Notes: generated from the letters alone by a model not told the origin. A stretch of DNA of 64,000 bases from Caecitellus pseudoparvulus (GCA_965644315.1 CBFFRQ010000079.1:186001-250000); one strand, 5' to 3'. Shown: positions 1 through 11,180, counted from the first letter of the stretch. Made by a program: numbers and translations.

Positions 1-1570
1 GGTGCAAGGGCAGCGTCACGTCACCCGGCGCCGGGGAGGGCTTCTCGTGGGAGGCAGGTGGCGAGTTGGTTGGGCAGGACCCGGTGTCTGAGGTGTGCTC
101 TGACGCAATGAACATGTCCCTATCGCCGCCCGGGGAGCGTCGGGGAAGGCTGCCCGGCACTTTCTGAGGGGGTGGGGGGGTGTGTGGCGCTGCTGCTGCT
201 GCCAAGGCTGCTGCCACCTGTGCGGCCATGGCAGCGGGGGACAGGCCACCCAGAGCAGGCGACGGCGTGTGCGGGTCCAGAGCACTGCCTGCCATGCCCG
301 CCAGACGAGTTCCAGACACCTCGATCACGACGCTTGCGTCATCTGAGACAGGCGTGCTGCAGCGGGGGGGGGTGAGGGGTCGCTCCACCTCAGCTCCACA
401 ATCTGCTTGCTGGGAAGGCTCCTGTGTCCCTTGTGATGCGCTTTCATCGTGCGTAGCAGCAGGCAGCGGCGGCGGCGGACCTGTCTGCTGCTGGGTGTCA
501 AACCCAGCGACGCCGACAGCCTCAGTCCCCGCGCTTGCTGTGGCGGGGAGGGTGCTAGGAGCAGTGGCTTGCAGACCGTCAGATGAATCAGACGCTTGGG
601 ATGTGGGGCTGGCCACGACCGACGGGACTGCTGCGCGCAAGGAGGCGGCCAGGTCCGCCCCCACACGGCTCTGCAGTGCAACGCTGGAAGCGTCCAAGGA
701 GCTGCTGTGTGACGAGTGGGGAGATGGCGGGCGGCGCTCTTCGGAGGGCAGCTGAGCATCAGCGCTAGTGGCTGAAATTTGCACAATGCGAGCTCGTGTC
801 GGCTGAGCTTGCTTGAAGTGTGTCGCCGCTAGGCGAGCGAGGAAGGCATCAGCAGCTTGGCTGACTTCTGCAGGAGACTCAGCTGCTTGAGCCGCAGAAG
901 GGGGCTGCCAGGCCTGGCTGCTGTACGAATCGTGGTGGAGATCGGGCTGGGGCGCGTTTGTCCATGCCTCTGGCGCTGGCTGTGGAGAAACAGTCGCTTG
1001 CAGCTGGCCAACCTGCTCGGCATCTCGACTGGAGGAAGCATCCACCACCGAGTAGTGGGGGCACGAAGTGGGTGAGACAGCGTAGTGCACCTTTGCTGTG
1101 GATGCTGGGACGTGGAAGGAAGCAGGGGAGTGCGGCGCAGCTACACTGCCGTCAGGGCGGGTGGGCGTGCGCCGTCCGGAAGTGGAGGGTGTGCTCGGCG
1201 CCGCTACCTTGGGCAACAGCGACTCCGGGCGGGCAGGCACCTTGAGTCGGCCGCTGGAAGCGAAAACTGGGACTTCTTGGGCCTTTTCAGCTTCAGCCTC
1301 CTCCATTCCGCTGCAATCCTCGCTGTGGCATTCTTCTGCTGGCAAGGGCGCCTCCCCTGTTTCATGCGCTGCGTGGGTCGCAGCGACGCCAGCGCCGGCA
1401 GTCTGAGGCGCATCTGGGGCTGAGGGGTGCTCGCCCGAGCCCGTAGATGGGACCTCCTTGGACACTTCGACATCATCCTTGATTGGAGATCGCCTGCTGA
1501 GCGCCTTGCCCTTCGACTGGAGGTAGGCGCGCGCACGCTGCAGCGCAGTGAGTGTCCCAGGCGACGCCAT
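1..1570 (-). CDS. Disordered Ser/Pro/Ala-rich protein, 5' part; runs off the left edge
   Basis: Reading down from the ATG at 1570-1568 (MASPGTLTALQRARAYLQSK), one frame stays open to base 2, about 523 codons, so only the N-terminal part is in the window. The first 20 residues look helical. The rest is low in complexity, rich in Ser, Pro, Ala, Thr and Gln, with short acidic stretches (EEAEAEKAQE), a PPPPP run, a poly-Ala run and many SP/TP dipeptides, so it is probably intrinsically disordered and heavily phosphorylated. No domain was recognised. No in-frame ATG was seen just upstream, but an upstream exon cannot be excluded. It is head-to-head with the HEAT-type gene that starts at 1965. Codon use and composition resemble the neighbouring genes. 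The long open frame is strong evidence of coding; the function is unknown. Confidence 0.7.
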   Translation of the reverse strand, partial: MASPGTLTALQRARAYLQSKGKALSRRSPIKDDVEVSKEVPSTGSGEHPSAPDAPQTAGAGVAATHAAHETGEAPLPAEECHSEDCSGMEEAEAEKAQEVPVFASSGRLKVPARPESLLPKVAAPSTPSTSGRRTPTRPDGSVAAPHSPASFHVPASTAKVHYAVSPTSCPHYSVVDASSSRDAEQVGQLQATVSPQPAPEAWTNAPQPDLHHDSYSSQAWQPPSAAQAAESPAEVSQAADAFLARLAATHFKQAQPTRARIVQISATSADAQLPSEERRPPSPHSSHSSSLDASSVALQSRVGADLAASLRAAVPSVVASPTSQASDSSDGLQATAPSTLPATASAGTEAVGVAGFDTQQQTGPPPPLPAATHDESASQGTQEPSQQADCGAEVERPLTPPRCSTPVSDDASVVIEVSGTRLAGMAGSALDPHTPSPALGGLSPAAMAAQVAAALAAAAAPHTPPPPQKVPGSLPRRSPGGDRDMFIASEHTSDTGSCPTNSPPASHEKPSPAPGDVTLPLH

Positions 1571-1964
1571 GTCCCTGCCCACTGCCAACAAGTCCGGTCT
1601 CCAGCTCACCCCAGGCGAGGCACACCAAGCCTCACCGCAGCAGCAATGTCACAGCACTCTTTGCCAGTTGGAAACTGAGCATGCCTCAGACATGCACCAG
1701 CTTCCTCCCACGGCCTTGTCCGCGGAGTTGCACGCGCCAGCTTCCTGGGCAGGACAGTGCATCGCAATGCCCAAAACGCGTGAACAAAGAACACAAACAC
1801 GGTTGGGAGCATGTCCATCATATTCCCTGACATACATCCAAGCGCCACTTGAGAAGCTGCGCTCTGGCGTCGGATTCGGACCCTTCGCTGCTGTTGTCCT
1901 GACTTGCTTGCAACAGACGTGGCCTGCTGAACGACGAACGAGCGCTGCAACGGCAGGTGTCCGC
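1571..1964. promoter_or_regulatory. Divergent intergenic region
   Basis: This 394-bp spacer separates the start codons of the left-edge gene (-) and the HEAT-type gene (+), so it must hold both promoters and 5' UTRs. No TATA box, convincing ORF or RNA gene was recognised. Role inferred from position only. Confidence 0.4.
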
Positions 1965-4900
1965 ATGATGGCAACACGAATCAGCGATGAAGACATGCAG
2001 CTCCTGAGAGAAGTGTCAGCCAGGGTCAGTGCAGGCGCAGGGCCTCGCGCCTCTCGCCGCCGCCAACCCGACTGCACCACTGCCTGCTGCAGGTGAACGC
2101 AAGACGCAGAAACAAGTCCAGTGGTGGCGGCAGCGGACCGGACAGTGATGCAGATGGAAGCTCATATGTCTCGCACTACTTCATCAGTGCCTCCGCCGAG
2201 CTGCAGGCCAGGCACTTGGCAGGGCAAGCAGCAGTGGACGCTGCCGTTGCAAGCTGCCGCGCCCCGCACGCAACGGCAGCGCCTGAACAAAGCGCCTCCG
2301 TGGGCCAAGCTCAGCATCTGGAAAAGCCAACGCACTTTAGAGGTTCTGTGTTAGGTGAAAAGGGTGGTCTTTCGGCAGCGTGTGCCCAGCCTGTCGCCCC
2401 CTCGGTTCCCCCGGGCGTTCCAGGGTTGCGGAGGCTGGCTCTCCAGCCTGGTCCACAGCGACGCCTGGCGCATGAGCGGGCCATCGGGAACTTCATCAGC
2501 AGCATCGCGCAACCCATCGCGTCCTTCCACAAGGAAGCAAGCCAGTCGGCTTGCAACAGCATTCCAGCTGCCACCCCTGTGGCAGCACCCCCGCCCAGCA
2601 ACACCTCTGCTCTCCGCGCAGCAGTGCAGGCTCTGCGGGCGACACGCGGAGAAGTGCAGAGTGCAGCGGCAGGCAGTATTGGCGTCTTGCTGGATGAGCT
2701 GCAGCACTCCCAGCGCGTGAACTTCATCACAAGCCAACTCATCCCAGCCCTGGCCCACCTGCTGCGTTCCCTGCCGCCCACGCAGCGCTCGCTGCCTCTG
2801 TCCATCCTGACCAGGGGGCCCCCGCCGCCCCCTGGCCCCGCTCGCGCGCTTGACTTTGAAACTGATGCCCAATCTTCTGCGGAGCAGACCCATGCCATCC
2901 CCGTGGCTGAGGGCTGGGCTGAGGAGGAGCTGTGGCAGGCGCGCCACGACACAGCCGAGTGGGCGGGGGCAGGCACGCTGCTCCGCCTGTGCATGCCTGG
3001 AGGAGACACGTGTGTGCCTGCCGAGCATGAAGCTTGGTTGGCTCTCCTGCCCCAGCTGCGCCACGCTGCCAGCGCAGTGGCGCGGGCAGGGGGGCTCGCT
3101 GATGGGGCGCCGCCGCACAGGCACCCTTTGCACCGCGGCAGCAGCGTTGCGGTGCACGTCGTGCCCACCTCCACGGCGCAAGCTCTCGGAGAAGCTCTGA
3201 TATGGTGTGGCCGGCGGGGCGTGCGTGAACTGGCTGCCCTCTGCCCACCCAGCTGCACCTTGGCCCCGGGCGGTGAGGCCCTTGTGGCTGGTGCGGCAGT
3301 GAGTCAGGCTGCCTGGAGGGGTGTGCTGGCCACCCTTGCCACACAACAACTGAACAGTGCACATGGGTCCATCGCCTACCCTCTCGTGCGCGGTGGCGGG
3401 GGCAGGGAGCTGAGTGCGACGGAACACGCTCGCACCTCGGCAGCAGTGTTCAAGCGCAGTGCCGTTGCCGCCGCGGCAGTCATGGGGCAGATCAGCGGAG
3501 CAGCTCTTGACGACACGCTGCCACCAGATACCATGCTGCCGTTGGTGACAGCCTTGTTTGCTGAGGCGGAACAGGGGGAGGGGGGCCGTGTCCAGGCGGG
3601 CACCTCCAGCGTCTCCCGCGGCGGCTGGGGCTGCACCACCACCTGCGCTGCCCTGGCCCAGCTGGGCAGCGCCGGACTGCACCGCCTCGGCGAGGCGGCG
3701 ACATGCCACCCCAACCCGGCGTGCCGCGCCACCGCTGTGTTGGCTCTGCACAGAGCCCTGCGGCCCGTGTCAGCGAGCGGGATGCTCAGTGCGCTGCGGC
3801 TGCACGCTGTCCCCGACGAGGAAATGCGCAAGCTGGCGCGACACGCCATTGCACATAGCAGTGGCAGGAGTGTAGAGGCTGTCAGCGTGGAGACTGTGCC
3901 GCAAGTGCTCGTGTTCTCGTCTCCCCAGCTGAGCGAGCGGCGCAGGAGCCAGCGCAGTGAGCTCCAGGCACGAGACAGCCATGCCGCGACACCTTTCAGG
4001 CGCCTGGCTCAACCACAGCCCACGCCTGCTCCTCCAAAGAGGCGGCTGCTCGCAACGCCAGCACCTTTTACCTCCCCCGAAGCAGAGCCCGCGGACACGC
4101 AATCACCAGGTGCCGCACTCTCAACAGTGCTGCAGCGGAGTCATGCAACTCCTGCAGGTGGGCACAGTGGCGCTGAGGGGTGTGAAGGCGCCCCATCTGG
4201 CAGGCATGTCTACGAAGATGATGCCGCTGTAGCCTTGCAGGAGTTCCTCATCACGGGAGTCACCCAGACACCCCCGCAACTGCTGCAGCCCAAGAGGGCA
4301 CCGGCAGACACAGGCACAGTTCCGGAGGTGTTCGCTAACAGTCCCGTGCAGCAGACAAGTCGGAGGGGGGGCGATTGGGGGGGTCGCTGCATCCACGTTG
4401 TGTTCAGTTGCTCCGCCGTGGCAGGGTGCCTGCCTGATCTGCAGCCGACTGTGCCCCTGCCCCAGCCAGACAGCCGCCCGCCTGCAGCGGCAGCGGCGGT
4501 GCTGCTTGCGCCCTTGGTCGCCTGCCATGACCCAGTCGGCGACGTGCGTGCTGCTGCATTGCAGTGCCTGGCGGGACTGCGACCAGCAGGTCTGCGCCGA
4601 GCAGTCCAGGCGGCCACGTCCGCGCCAGGCAGCCAGGCATACCTCGACGGCCTCCTGCACTCCCTCGTGCACCACGAGGCATGGGGCGATCAGTGCGTGG
4701 TACAGGTGACCGAAAGAGAGGTGGCAGGGGAGCCGACACCCTCGACACTCTGGAGAGCTGCGCTCCAGGGAGGCCGCCGCACGGGCAGCGCGGCAGGGCA
4801 GGCTTGCCTGTCCAGCGACGTCGAGGCAGAGGGGGAGAGGGCAGTGGCCTCAGCCCTGCAGAAGGAGCACGGAGTGCCTTGCGATGTGTTTCAAGTGCTC

Positions 4901-6979
4901 TCCACAGCGGGCCATGCGTACCTAGGGTCGCACCTTGCCCGCAGTGTGTCTGCGCGGGCGCGATGGGCGGTCCAAGGCTCTGGGGAGCGCCCAGCTCCCT
5001 CACGGCTGTCCCAGACCACCCTCATGGGCTGGGCTCAACAAGCGTGGAGGGGGGCTGCAGCTGTGCGGCGCCAGTTGCTGCGTAGACTGCTCGCAGACGG
5101 CGCCTCCAACGCTTCCCACTCGCCGAGCTGGGCAGGAAGCGCAGCAGCGGTGGAGCAGCTCGCTGCAGCGGCTGCTGCAGCTCCTGCTCAGCTGCCGGGT
5201 ACAAGCAAAGCCATGCAAAGCGCTCTGAAACAGGTGGCATCGGCTTGCGCTCTGTTAGACCTGTGTCGTACGGCAGGGGAAGGCGCCTGTGACCCGCGGC
5301 ATTTGGCGGTTTCCTGGATCGGTGGCGTGTTGGCAGGCATGGGCGACCCCTCCCCCTCCGTGCGTCATGCAGCCCTGAGCACTGTCGCCAGCATGCCCTT
5401 GTCGTGCGCAGTGGCGCTAGGACCACGCCTTGTGCACTTGCTGGTCCCAATAGCCTGCGAGGACGCCTCGCCGTCGGTGCGAGCCGGCGCTCAGCGAGCC
5501 GCGGCGCAAGTGTCCGCCGCCTGCAGTGTGTGTGTGCCACTGCTCGCAGCACTGGTCACGGGCAGCGAACATGACGCAGGGAGCGTTGTTGACAGCGTCC
5601 GCCCACTCCTGGACACTGCCCGAGACGTTTGGCGGAGCTTGCGGCACACGGCCTTGCCATCGCTGCTGCAGTCGGTGGGAGTAACACCGCGCACCCTCCG
5701 CCTCGCAGCGGGCTGTGGCCACCGCGGAGTCGCGCTTCTCGCCCGCTGTGTGGCCTCCAGGAAGTGTTCAGCCACCCAGCGATGTGCTGCGCTGTCTAGC
5801 CTGGGCAGTGTGTCACTGTCTGGCCTGCTGCTGGATGGTCATGAGGCTGACGCACGCAAGATGGTAGCGGCCGTGACAGGCGTGGTGCGAGACGCAGAGG
5901 CATTCGCGGGGGCTGGTGTGGCGGCCGTACAGGCCCTCATGCGCCTCGTGGATGCTGCAGCAGAGGCAGCTCCCACCCCCCACGCCCCTGCTGCAGACGC
6001 GTCTCTCATAGAGTGGCTGCGGCGGCCAGTGCAAGTTGGCAGCACGTGCCTGCCCGCTCTCGCCTGCCCCGCCATGCTGCAGTGCCTGGGCAAGGCATTG
6101 GCCCACCCAAGTAAGCCACTCGCGGTGGCAGCTGCCACTGCCCTTACCCACCCCGCCGTTAACCGTGACTATGAAGGGCTGCTGCTTGCCGTGCACTCGA
6201 TGCGATCGGGAACGAGCTCGGCGGTGCGAGCCGCAGCCGCAACTGGCCTGGGGCACCTGCAGGCTCCCTGGCTTGCAAGAGTGCTGCTAGGGGGGGTATT
6301 TGATCCCCATCCACTCGTCGTGCAGGCCTGTTGCGAAGCGCTGCAGCGGCTGGACGTCCATACCTTGGGGGCATACCTGCGCCAGCAGCGCTCAGCAGCC
6401 CACCAGGCTGCCATCGCGGGCATGGTGCAAGATGCCCTTGCTGCAGCGAGGGAGGCTTCCCGTCGAGGATCCAAGGCTGAGTGCTTCATCCCAGCTGACG
6501 CATTGCCCATGCTGCAGGCCCTGCTTGTTGTGCTGCCGGCGGCCCACCCCGCTCCCGTGGCGCAAGGGGCCCCTGGGCTGGGCACGCCCCTGCCGAGCCC
6601 CGGTACGCCCCAAGCAGAGCAGGCTGCGAAGCTCAAGGCCCAAGTGGAAGCCATGCTCGCTGCACGCAGCGCCTCTGTGCCTGCCTCACCGCCTTCGGCG
6701 CCTGAGGCGCCAGGTCCCTCGACTGCGCGCGGCACGCACGAGCTCGCCGATTCCAGGGACGGTCCCGGCCTGGAAACTGCAGAGGCTTCCCCACGCGTCC
6801 AACCTGCCTTCATGTCGTCCTCAGGAGCTCTCCCTGCTGCGCACTTGCCGCGTTCCGTGCTACCGAGCGACTTTGAGCTGGCGGCCCCGCCTGCGTCCTC
6901 GCACGGTGCAGGAATGGGCGGGTTTGCAGCGTTTGCCCGGCGGGGGGGGGTGGGTGAGCCGCTGAGTCCAGGTGAATGA
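1965..6979 (+). CDS. Large HEAT/armadillo-type repeat protein
   Basis: Two exons, 1965-2024 and 2093-6979, joined across a 68-nt GT..AG intron at phase 0, give about 1648 residues starting MMATRISDEDMQLLREVSAR. The body is alpha-helical and Ala/Leu-rich with HEAT-like pairs in the C-terminal half, for example DPSPSVRHAALSTVASM, DASPSVRAGAQRAAAQ and DPHPLVVQACCEALQRL. The Asp-Pro-Ser-Val-Arg pattern is typical of HEAT helix turns. Pro/Ser-rich linkers separate blocks, and the last 150 residues look disordered. Such proteins usually act as scaffolds, for example with microtubules or cilia, but no specific family was recognised. Segments near 4335-4430 and 4706-4862 lower the repeat regularity and have plausible splice signals, so they could be unrecognised introns. 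The stop is 113 bp before the DnaJ start. Confidence 0.7.
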
Positions 6980-7092
6980 GGCACCTTCTCAAATCTCGCA
7001 TGTACAGCAGAGTATAATGTGTCGCCTTGCAGGCCGGGGGCTCCTCTCTCTGCATTGCTGGCCATCGAGCTCCATGCTCAAACCAAGGTAGA

Positions 7093-8731
7093 ATGCACAC
7101 GTCCACCCTTGTTGCTTTCGTGGTGCTGTTGGCTTGCAGGGCTGCTTCAGCGGCACAGGATCACTACAAAGTCCGTCTGTACCCTTGTTTCCAGAGCTGG
7201 GTGGCTCTGATACAATGCGCTGACGCCTCCGCGCAGGTGCTTGGGCTGGAGCGCAGCGCCAGTGACCGAGAGATCCGCAAAGCGTACCGGCGGCTGGCCC
7301 TTGAGCACCACCCAGACAAGCAGGGTGGCGGCGAGATGAACGATGCTTTCGTGGAGATTGCAAAAGCATACGAGGTCCTCTCCGACCCAGACGCACGAGC
7401 TGCATTCGATGCGGGCAAAGAGGTGAGCTTGGTGCGGGATTTGAGGGCAGCCGTGGTGAGCAGCACTCAACCTCGCCAAACTCTGCCCCCAGGCAATGGG
7501 GCCCAACGGGTCTGAATCGGAGGCGGCAGCATACAAGCCTCCGGTGCAGTTCGCCGCGCAGTGAGTCTCAGCATACCATGCAAAGCACCTCGGCGCCTGC
7601 ACCCCCCGGCTCCACATGCCCAGGACGTCGATGGGAAGCTTCTCATTCTCGCACACCCCACAAACAACGCCCAGAGCGCCGGATGTGCAATCGCACCTCT
7701 TGCTACCGCTTGAGAAGATCCATTCTGGAGTCAACCACACGGTCCAGCTTCAGCGTGCGACAGTTTGCCCGGTTTGCGGAGGCCTGCGGTTCAGCCGCGC
7801 CAATGCCACAAAACCCTGTCATCAGTGCGGGGGGCGGGGCACCTACGCCGTGTGCTCTGACTCTGCGGGGTCAGAAGAAGCACACCTGCGCTTCAAGCAC
7901 TTCTTGAGGCACAAGTGCGAACACTGCCGTGGCAAGGGCTACATCATCACACAGCCGTGCGCACATTGCCAAGGCTCAGGTGTCCACACCACTGTGTTCA
8001 GGCACACTGTTCACATTCCACCGGGCACGTTGAATGGTCGTGCTGTGGTTGTGAAGGGGCAAGGCCACCAAGAGCTAGGGAGCCAGCCAGGGGACCTGGT
8101 GGTCATCGTGCACCACGCGCCACACGACGTGTTCTACGTTGACCCTGAGCAAGGCTTGCTCATGATGGACATGCAGCTGACCTTCATCGAGTCTTTACTG
8201 GGGTTCACGAGGAATGTAACACTGCTGGGCGGTGGGGTGCTCGTGGTCACGCGTGGCGGGGTCACACTGTCCGGCATGCAGCAGGAGTTTCCAGGAGCTG
8301 GGCTGCCCAGCACCGCCCCAGGACAGGAGGGCACCACCGGCCCGCTCATGGTGGTCTTCCACGTCAGCCTGCCAAACCAGCTGTCCCTGGAGCAAAGGGA
8401 GGTCTTGTCGAGAGTTCTGCACCCTGGCTCCATCGGAGCGGAGGTGCTCAGTGTCGGGCAGAGCCTCGCGCGCGATCACGTCGAGGACAAGAGCAAGGTG
8501 TGGGACTCTGACGCTCACTCTGCTGAGCTGTGGGCCACATGGGATAATCTCGCGGTCGCCAGAGGACGGATTGCCGCGGTCCGGCTGTGGCTGTGGCGAC
8601 TGTGCTTCGCAGACACGCCTGGCACATCTCCCGCTCGCTCGCCAACTAGGTGGGCCACGGGAGCAGCCCAGTATGCCGCCGTGTGGACATGCACAGGCAA
8701 GACACTCCAGGCTGCTGGCCGTGCGCCTTAG
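7093..8731 (+). CDS. ER-type type-I DnaJ (Hsp40) co-chaperone
   Basis: Four exons (7093-7170, 7237-7422, 7493-7560, 7624-8731) close in frame to 479 residues. A signal peptide (about residues 1-22, core TLVAFVVLLACRAASA) leads directly into a J domain (DHYK|VLGLERSASDREIRKAYR) with the HPD motif at 51-53. The first join rebuilds the J-domain consensus exactly. Four zinc-binding CxxCxG-type repeats follow (CPVCGG, CHQCGG, CEHCRG, CAHCQG), then the substrate-binding C-terminal domains. This is the ERdj3/Scj1 class, which delivers unfolded clients to the ER Hsp70 and stimulates its ATPase. Introns are 66, 70 and 63 nt; the first donor is the weaker GTCCGT. The last ~75 residues (after DHVEDKSK) are not DnaJ-like and might hide another intron. 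The stop overlaps that of the opposite gene. Confidence 0.88.
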
Positions 8732-10512
8732 GTATCCCACGCTGCGGCGCGGGGCTTGGCTTCGATTGCCACGCCCAGCTTTGCATGCCATGCGTCCAGT
8801 ACGGACTGTCCCGACAGCAGTGCGGTGCGCAGTTCGCCGTGCTTCTTTGCTTGCAGGCCTACGCTGCCTGTGACGGAGACAGTGGGGGACTTTGGACCCC
8901 CTGCAACGCCGACGATGCCAACCGCCCTCTCCCAGTCAGCGTGTTCTGACGGTCTCGCTGGGGGCGCCTTCAACTTTGCACGAAACTCCTCCTGGCTGGC
9001 GCTAAGCACCAAAGGAGTCTTCTTGTCAGAAGCCTGACCCTTTCTTCCGGCAGGGTTCGTTGGTGCTGCGGTCTTGGACTCGGGCGTTCGCAGGCTGGGC
9101 TGCACTCCCCACTTGCGGCAAACGCTCCACCCAGCCGTGCCCACACCAGCTGCTGCATCGTACCCGACACCCAGCGTTCCCCAGTTTGACGAGCTCAACG
9201 CGAGGCCAATGTGGGAGGCGTGCTTCACTCGGAAGTCTGTCGCAAGCAAGCCAGCGGCTGGGGACGAGGAGGCTTTCCACACGCCGTCGGCAGGAAAGGC
9301 CAGAGAAGAGGGCACAGCCGCCGAGGCTGTGGTCACAGTGGTGGCAACCAGTGCCAGTGGATGCAGCAGGCCAATGTAGACGGAGGATGTCAGTGTCCCC
9401 AGTGTCGCGGGCTTGTCTTTCTTTGCCTTTGGGGGTGCGGCCGCCAGGAGCGGGAGGGAAGGGCTGAGGGAAACCTGCACCACCCGAGCATCCCGGTCCA
9501 CATCGACAGCCTTGCGGGGACTCGCTGAGCTTGGACTGCTTGGAAAGGTGGGGTCCACGGTTCCTCGCTGAGGCATGAGGCCCAACGCTCGCAGCTGCCG
9601 CTGCAAGGCGCGGCGCGTGGACTGCTGTGGTGTCAGAGTGTACGTTGCAAGAGCAGACAAAGTGGCCGATGGGGTCACCTGAGGCCGCCCTGAGCTCATC
9701 AAAGCATGCCACACATTCACTTGGTCTTGCTCCTTACATCCACGCTGCTTCTTGACGCTTGCTGCGCAAGACACTTTCATGGAGGCAGACAACGCTGACC
9801 GAGCATGCTTGAACCCGGACAGATCTTCGTCCACTGCCGCATGCAAAGCTGAAACCGGACCCAAGGCAGCAGATACCGTGCCTTGGATGGACTCTCGCTG
9901 TGCTGTGACTTTGGCGCTCGCGGTGGTCTTCACAGTGCCCTTGGGGGGCGGCGGCATGCCAAGCCAAGAGGAGGATGGCACCTGCGACGCCTTGCTCGTG
10001 CGAGTGGCTGTCAGCGAGGCAGACAAGGAGGCAGCAGAGAGCAAGGACGCGTGGGCCTTGCCACGTGGGGCACTCCAGCTGCTGGCAGGCAAAGGGACCT
10101 TGGCAGCCGCGACAGCTGCCTTCACCTGCGTTTGGTTGAAGGGAAGCCACTCCTTCGGCAGGCTTGCGGTGAGTGCTGCCTTGGCCAAACCAAGGTACCC
10201 TGACCCTGCATGGCCCGGGAAATCAGACAGAAAGCTGACAGACAACAGCTTGGACTCTTGGCTCTCCGCGGTGTACGCCTGTGTCGCCTTCGCGTGCAGG
10301 TGCTGTGGTCGTGTTGGCTTGGGTGCGGTTTTTGAGCCACTGCCTTGGTCCCAAGAGCTGTCCTTCAGGCTGGACTCTGCTTTGAACCCAGCAGCAAGTT
10401 GCTGCCTGCCTGACTTGCCATTATACGTCACAATCACGGATGCGCCCTTCCCTGAGCAGGCGGAGGCGGCGCTGACCTTGCCACCCTTGCCTGGAGCTTT
10501 CTTCGGGGGCAT
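8728..10512 (-). CDS. Beta-strand-rich Ala/Ser protein, possible organelle outer-membrane beta-barrel
   Basis: A single open frame of 594 residues starts at ATG 10512 (MPPKKAPGKGGK, strongly basic). There is no signal peptide or hydrophobic helix. Instead many 9-12 residue stretches alternate small/polar with hydrophobic residues, for example HASLLSAASLSASLTATR, HIGLALSSSNWGTLGVGY and SPTVSVTGSVGLQAK, as in transmembrane beta-barrels of the VDAC/Tom40/OEP type. No family signature such as the VDAC motif was recognised, so the barrel idea is inference from pattern alone; a repetitive low-complexity protein is the alternative. The gene is intronless as read, which differs from most neighbours. 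It is convergent with the DnaJ gene and the stops overlap by two bases. Confidence 0.6.
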   Translation of the reverse strand: MPPKKAPGKGGKVSAASACSGKGASVIVTYNGKSGRQQLAAGFKAESSLKDSSWDQGSGSKTAPKPTRPQHLHAKATQAYTAESQESKLLSVSFLSDFPGHAGSGYLGLAKAALTASLPKEWLPFNQTQVKAAVAAAKVPLPASSWSAPRGKAHASLLSAASLSASLTATRTSKASQVPSSSWLGMPPPPKGTVKTTASAKVTAQRESIQGTVSAALGPVSALHAAVDEDLSGFKHARSALSASMKVSCAASVKKQRGCKEQDQVNVWHALMSSGRPQVTPSATLSALATYTLTPQQSTRRALQRQLRALGLMPQRGTVDPTFPSSPSSASPRKAVDVDRDARVVQVSLSPSLPLLAAAPPKAKKDKPATLGTLTSSVYIGLLHPLALVATTVTTASAAVPSSLAFPADGVWKASSSPAAGLLATDFRVKHASHIGLALSSSNWGTLGVGYDAAAGVGTAGWSVCRKWGVQPSLRTPESKTAAPTNPAGRKGQASDKKTPLVLSASQEEFRAKLKAPPARPSEHADWERAVGIVGVAGGPKSPTVSVTGSVGLQAKKHGELRTALLSGQSVLDAWHAKLGVAIEAKPRAAAWDT

Positions 10513-10709
10513 GTTGCCGTTGCTGCAGCCGAGTCAGCGGGGCCTTCGCGCCAACATTCAAGCTCTATGCAGGATTCCAGCGACTGGTAGAAGGCACTGC
10601 AGGCTTGGAAATGCCTGAAGGTCCTGCAAAGCATGAACACAAGGGCACAGCATGTGCAATCTGAACAATTTAACATGTATGCTAAATGTGACTCTTCTGA
10701 CAGTGTCTT

Positions 10710-10781
10710 GGGGTTATGGTCTAGTGGTATGATTCTCCCTTAGGGTGGGAGAGGTCCCGGGTTCAATTCCCGGTAACCCCC
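10710..10781 (+). tRNA. tRNA-Pro (AGG), copy 1
   Basis: A 72-nt cloverleaf: acceptor GGGGTTA pairs with TAACCCC, discriminator C, anticodon stem TCTCCC/GGGAGA with loop TTAGGGT, anticodon AGG at 10742-10744. The B box GGTTCAATTCC and the A-box region TGGTCTAGTGGT are intact. The 3' CCA is not encoded, as expected in eukaryotes. No intron. Confidence 0.96.
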
Positions 10782-10783
10782 TC

Positions 10784-10789
10784 TTTTTT
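10784..10789 (+). terminator. Pol III T-run terminator of tRNA-Pro copy 1
   Basis: Six consecutive T residues begin three bases after the end of the tRNA, the standard RNA polymerase III stop signal. Confidence 0.85.
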
Positions 10790-11180
10790 CGCCCACTCGC
10801 TCGAAGCCCTGAACATTCGACGCAAGGCACCTGCACGCAGACATCGATTAAGCTTGCATTAACGCTCCAAGTCCTGGCTCCTTCTTTTCGTCCCCAACTC
10901 TCTGCACGACGCGTTGAGGACGTCCTTCGCTTGTGTCAATGTTGATCCACCAATCCGTGTCGCATCACACTCACGCTGTGAGCGTCGCCAAGGCGCAGGG
11001 GCGCACCCCCCCCGCCTTCTGTGGGCGACGGGATGCATATCAGTGGGCCTCCCATTGTCTTGCAGCGCGAAGCACAGCAGCCCCTCCCTTCCGCACGTAC
11101 CAGATGCCTCACATAGGTGTTTAGCGCACGCAAAATATGTTGATCAGATATGCAAAACTTTGGCTTCTCATCAGTGTCTT
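10790..11180. other. Spacer between the two tRNA-Pro(AGG) genes
   Basis: This 391-bp stretch holds no convincing ORF, RNA gene or repeat. The last ~20 bases before the second tRNA resemble the sequence before the first (CTTCT..CAGTGTCTT in both), which suggests that flanking sequence was copied along with the tRNA. Confidence 0.5.

Noticed and set aside
2351-3751. 466-codon minus-strand frame opposite the HEAT-type gene
   Set aside because: Its composition is Arg/Gly/Cys-rich with no domain, typical of antisense shadow in GC-rich DNA; the plus frame has HEAT-like periodicity.
9752-10618. 288-codon plus-strand frame opposite the beta-strand gene
   Set aside because: No domain and no good start context. 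The minus frame is twice as long and has a regular strand pattern, although neither matches a known family, so this choice is less certain than the others.
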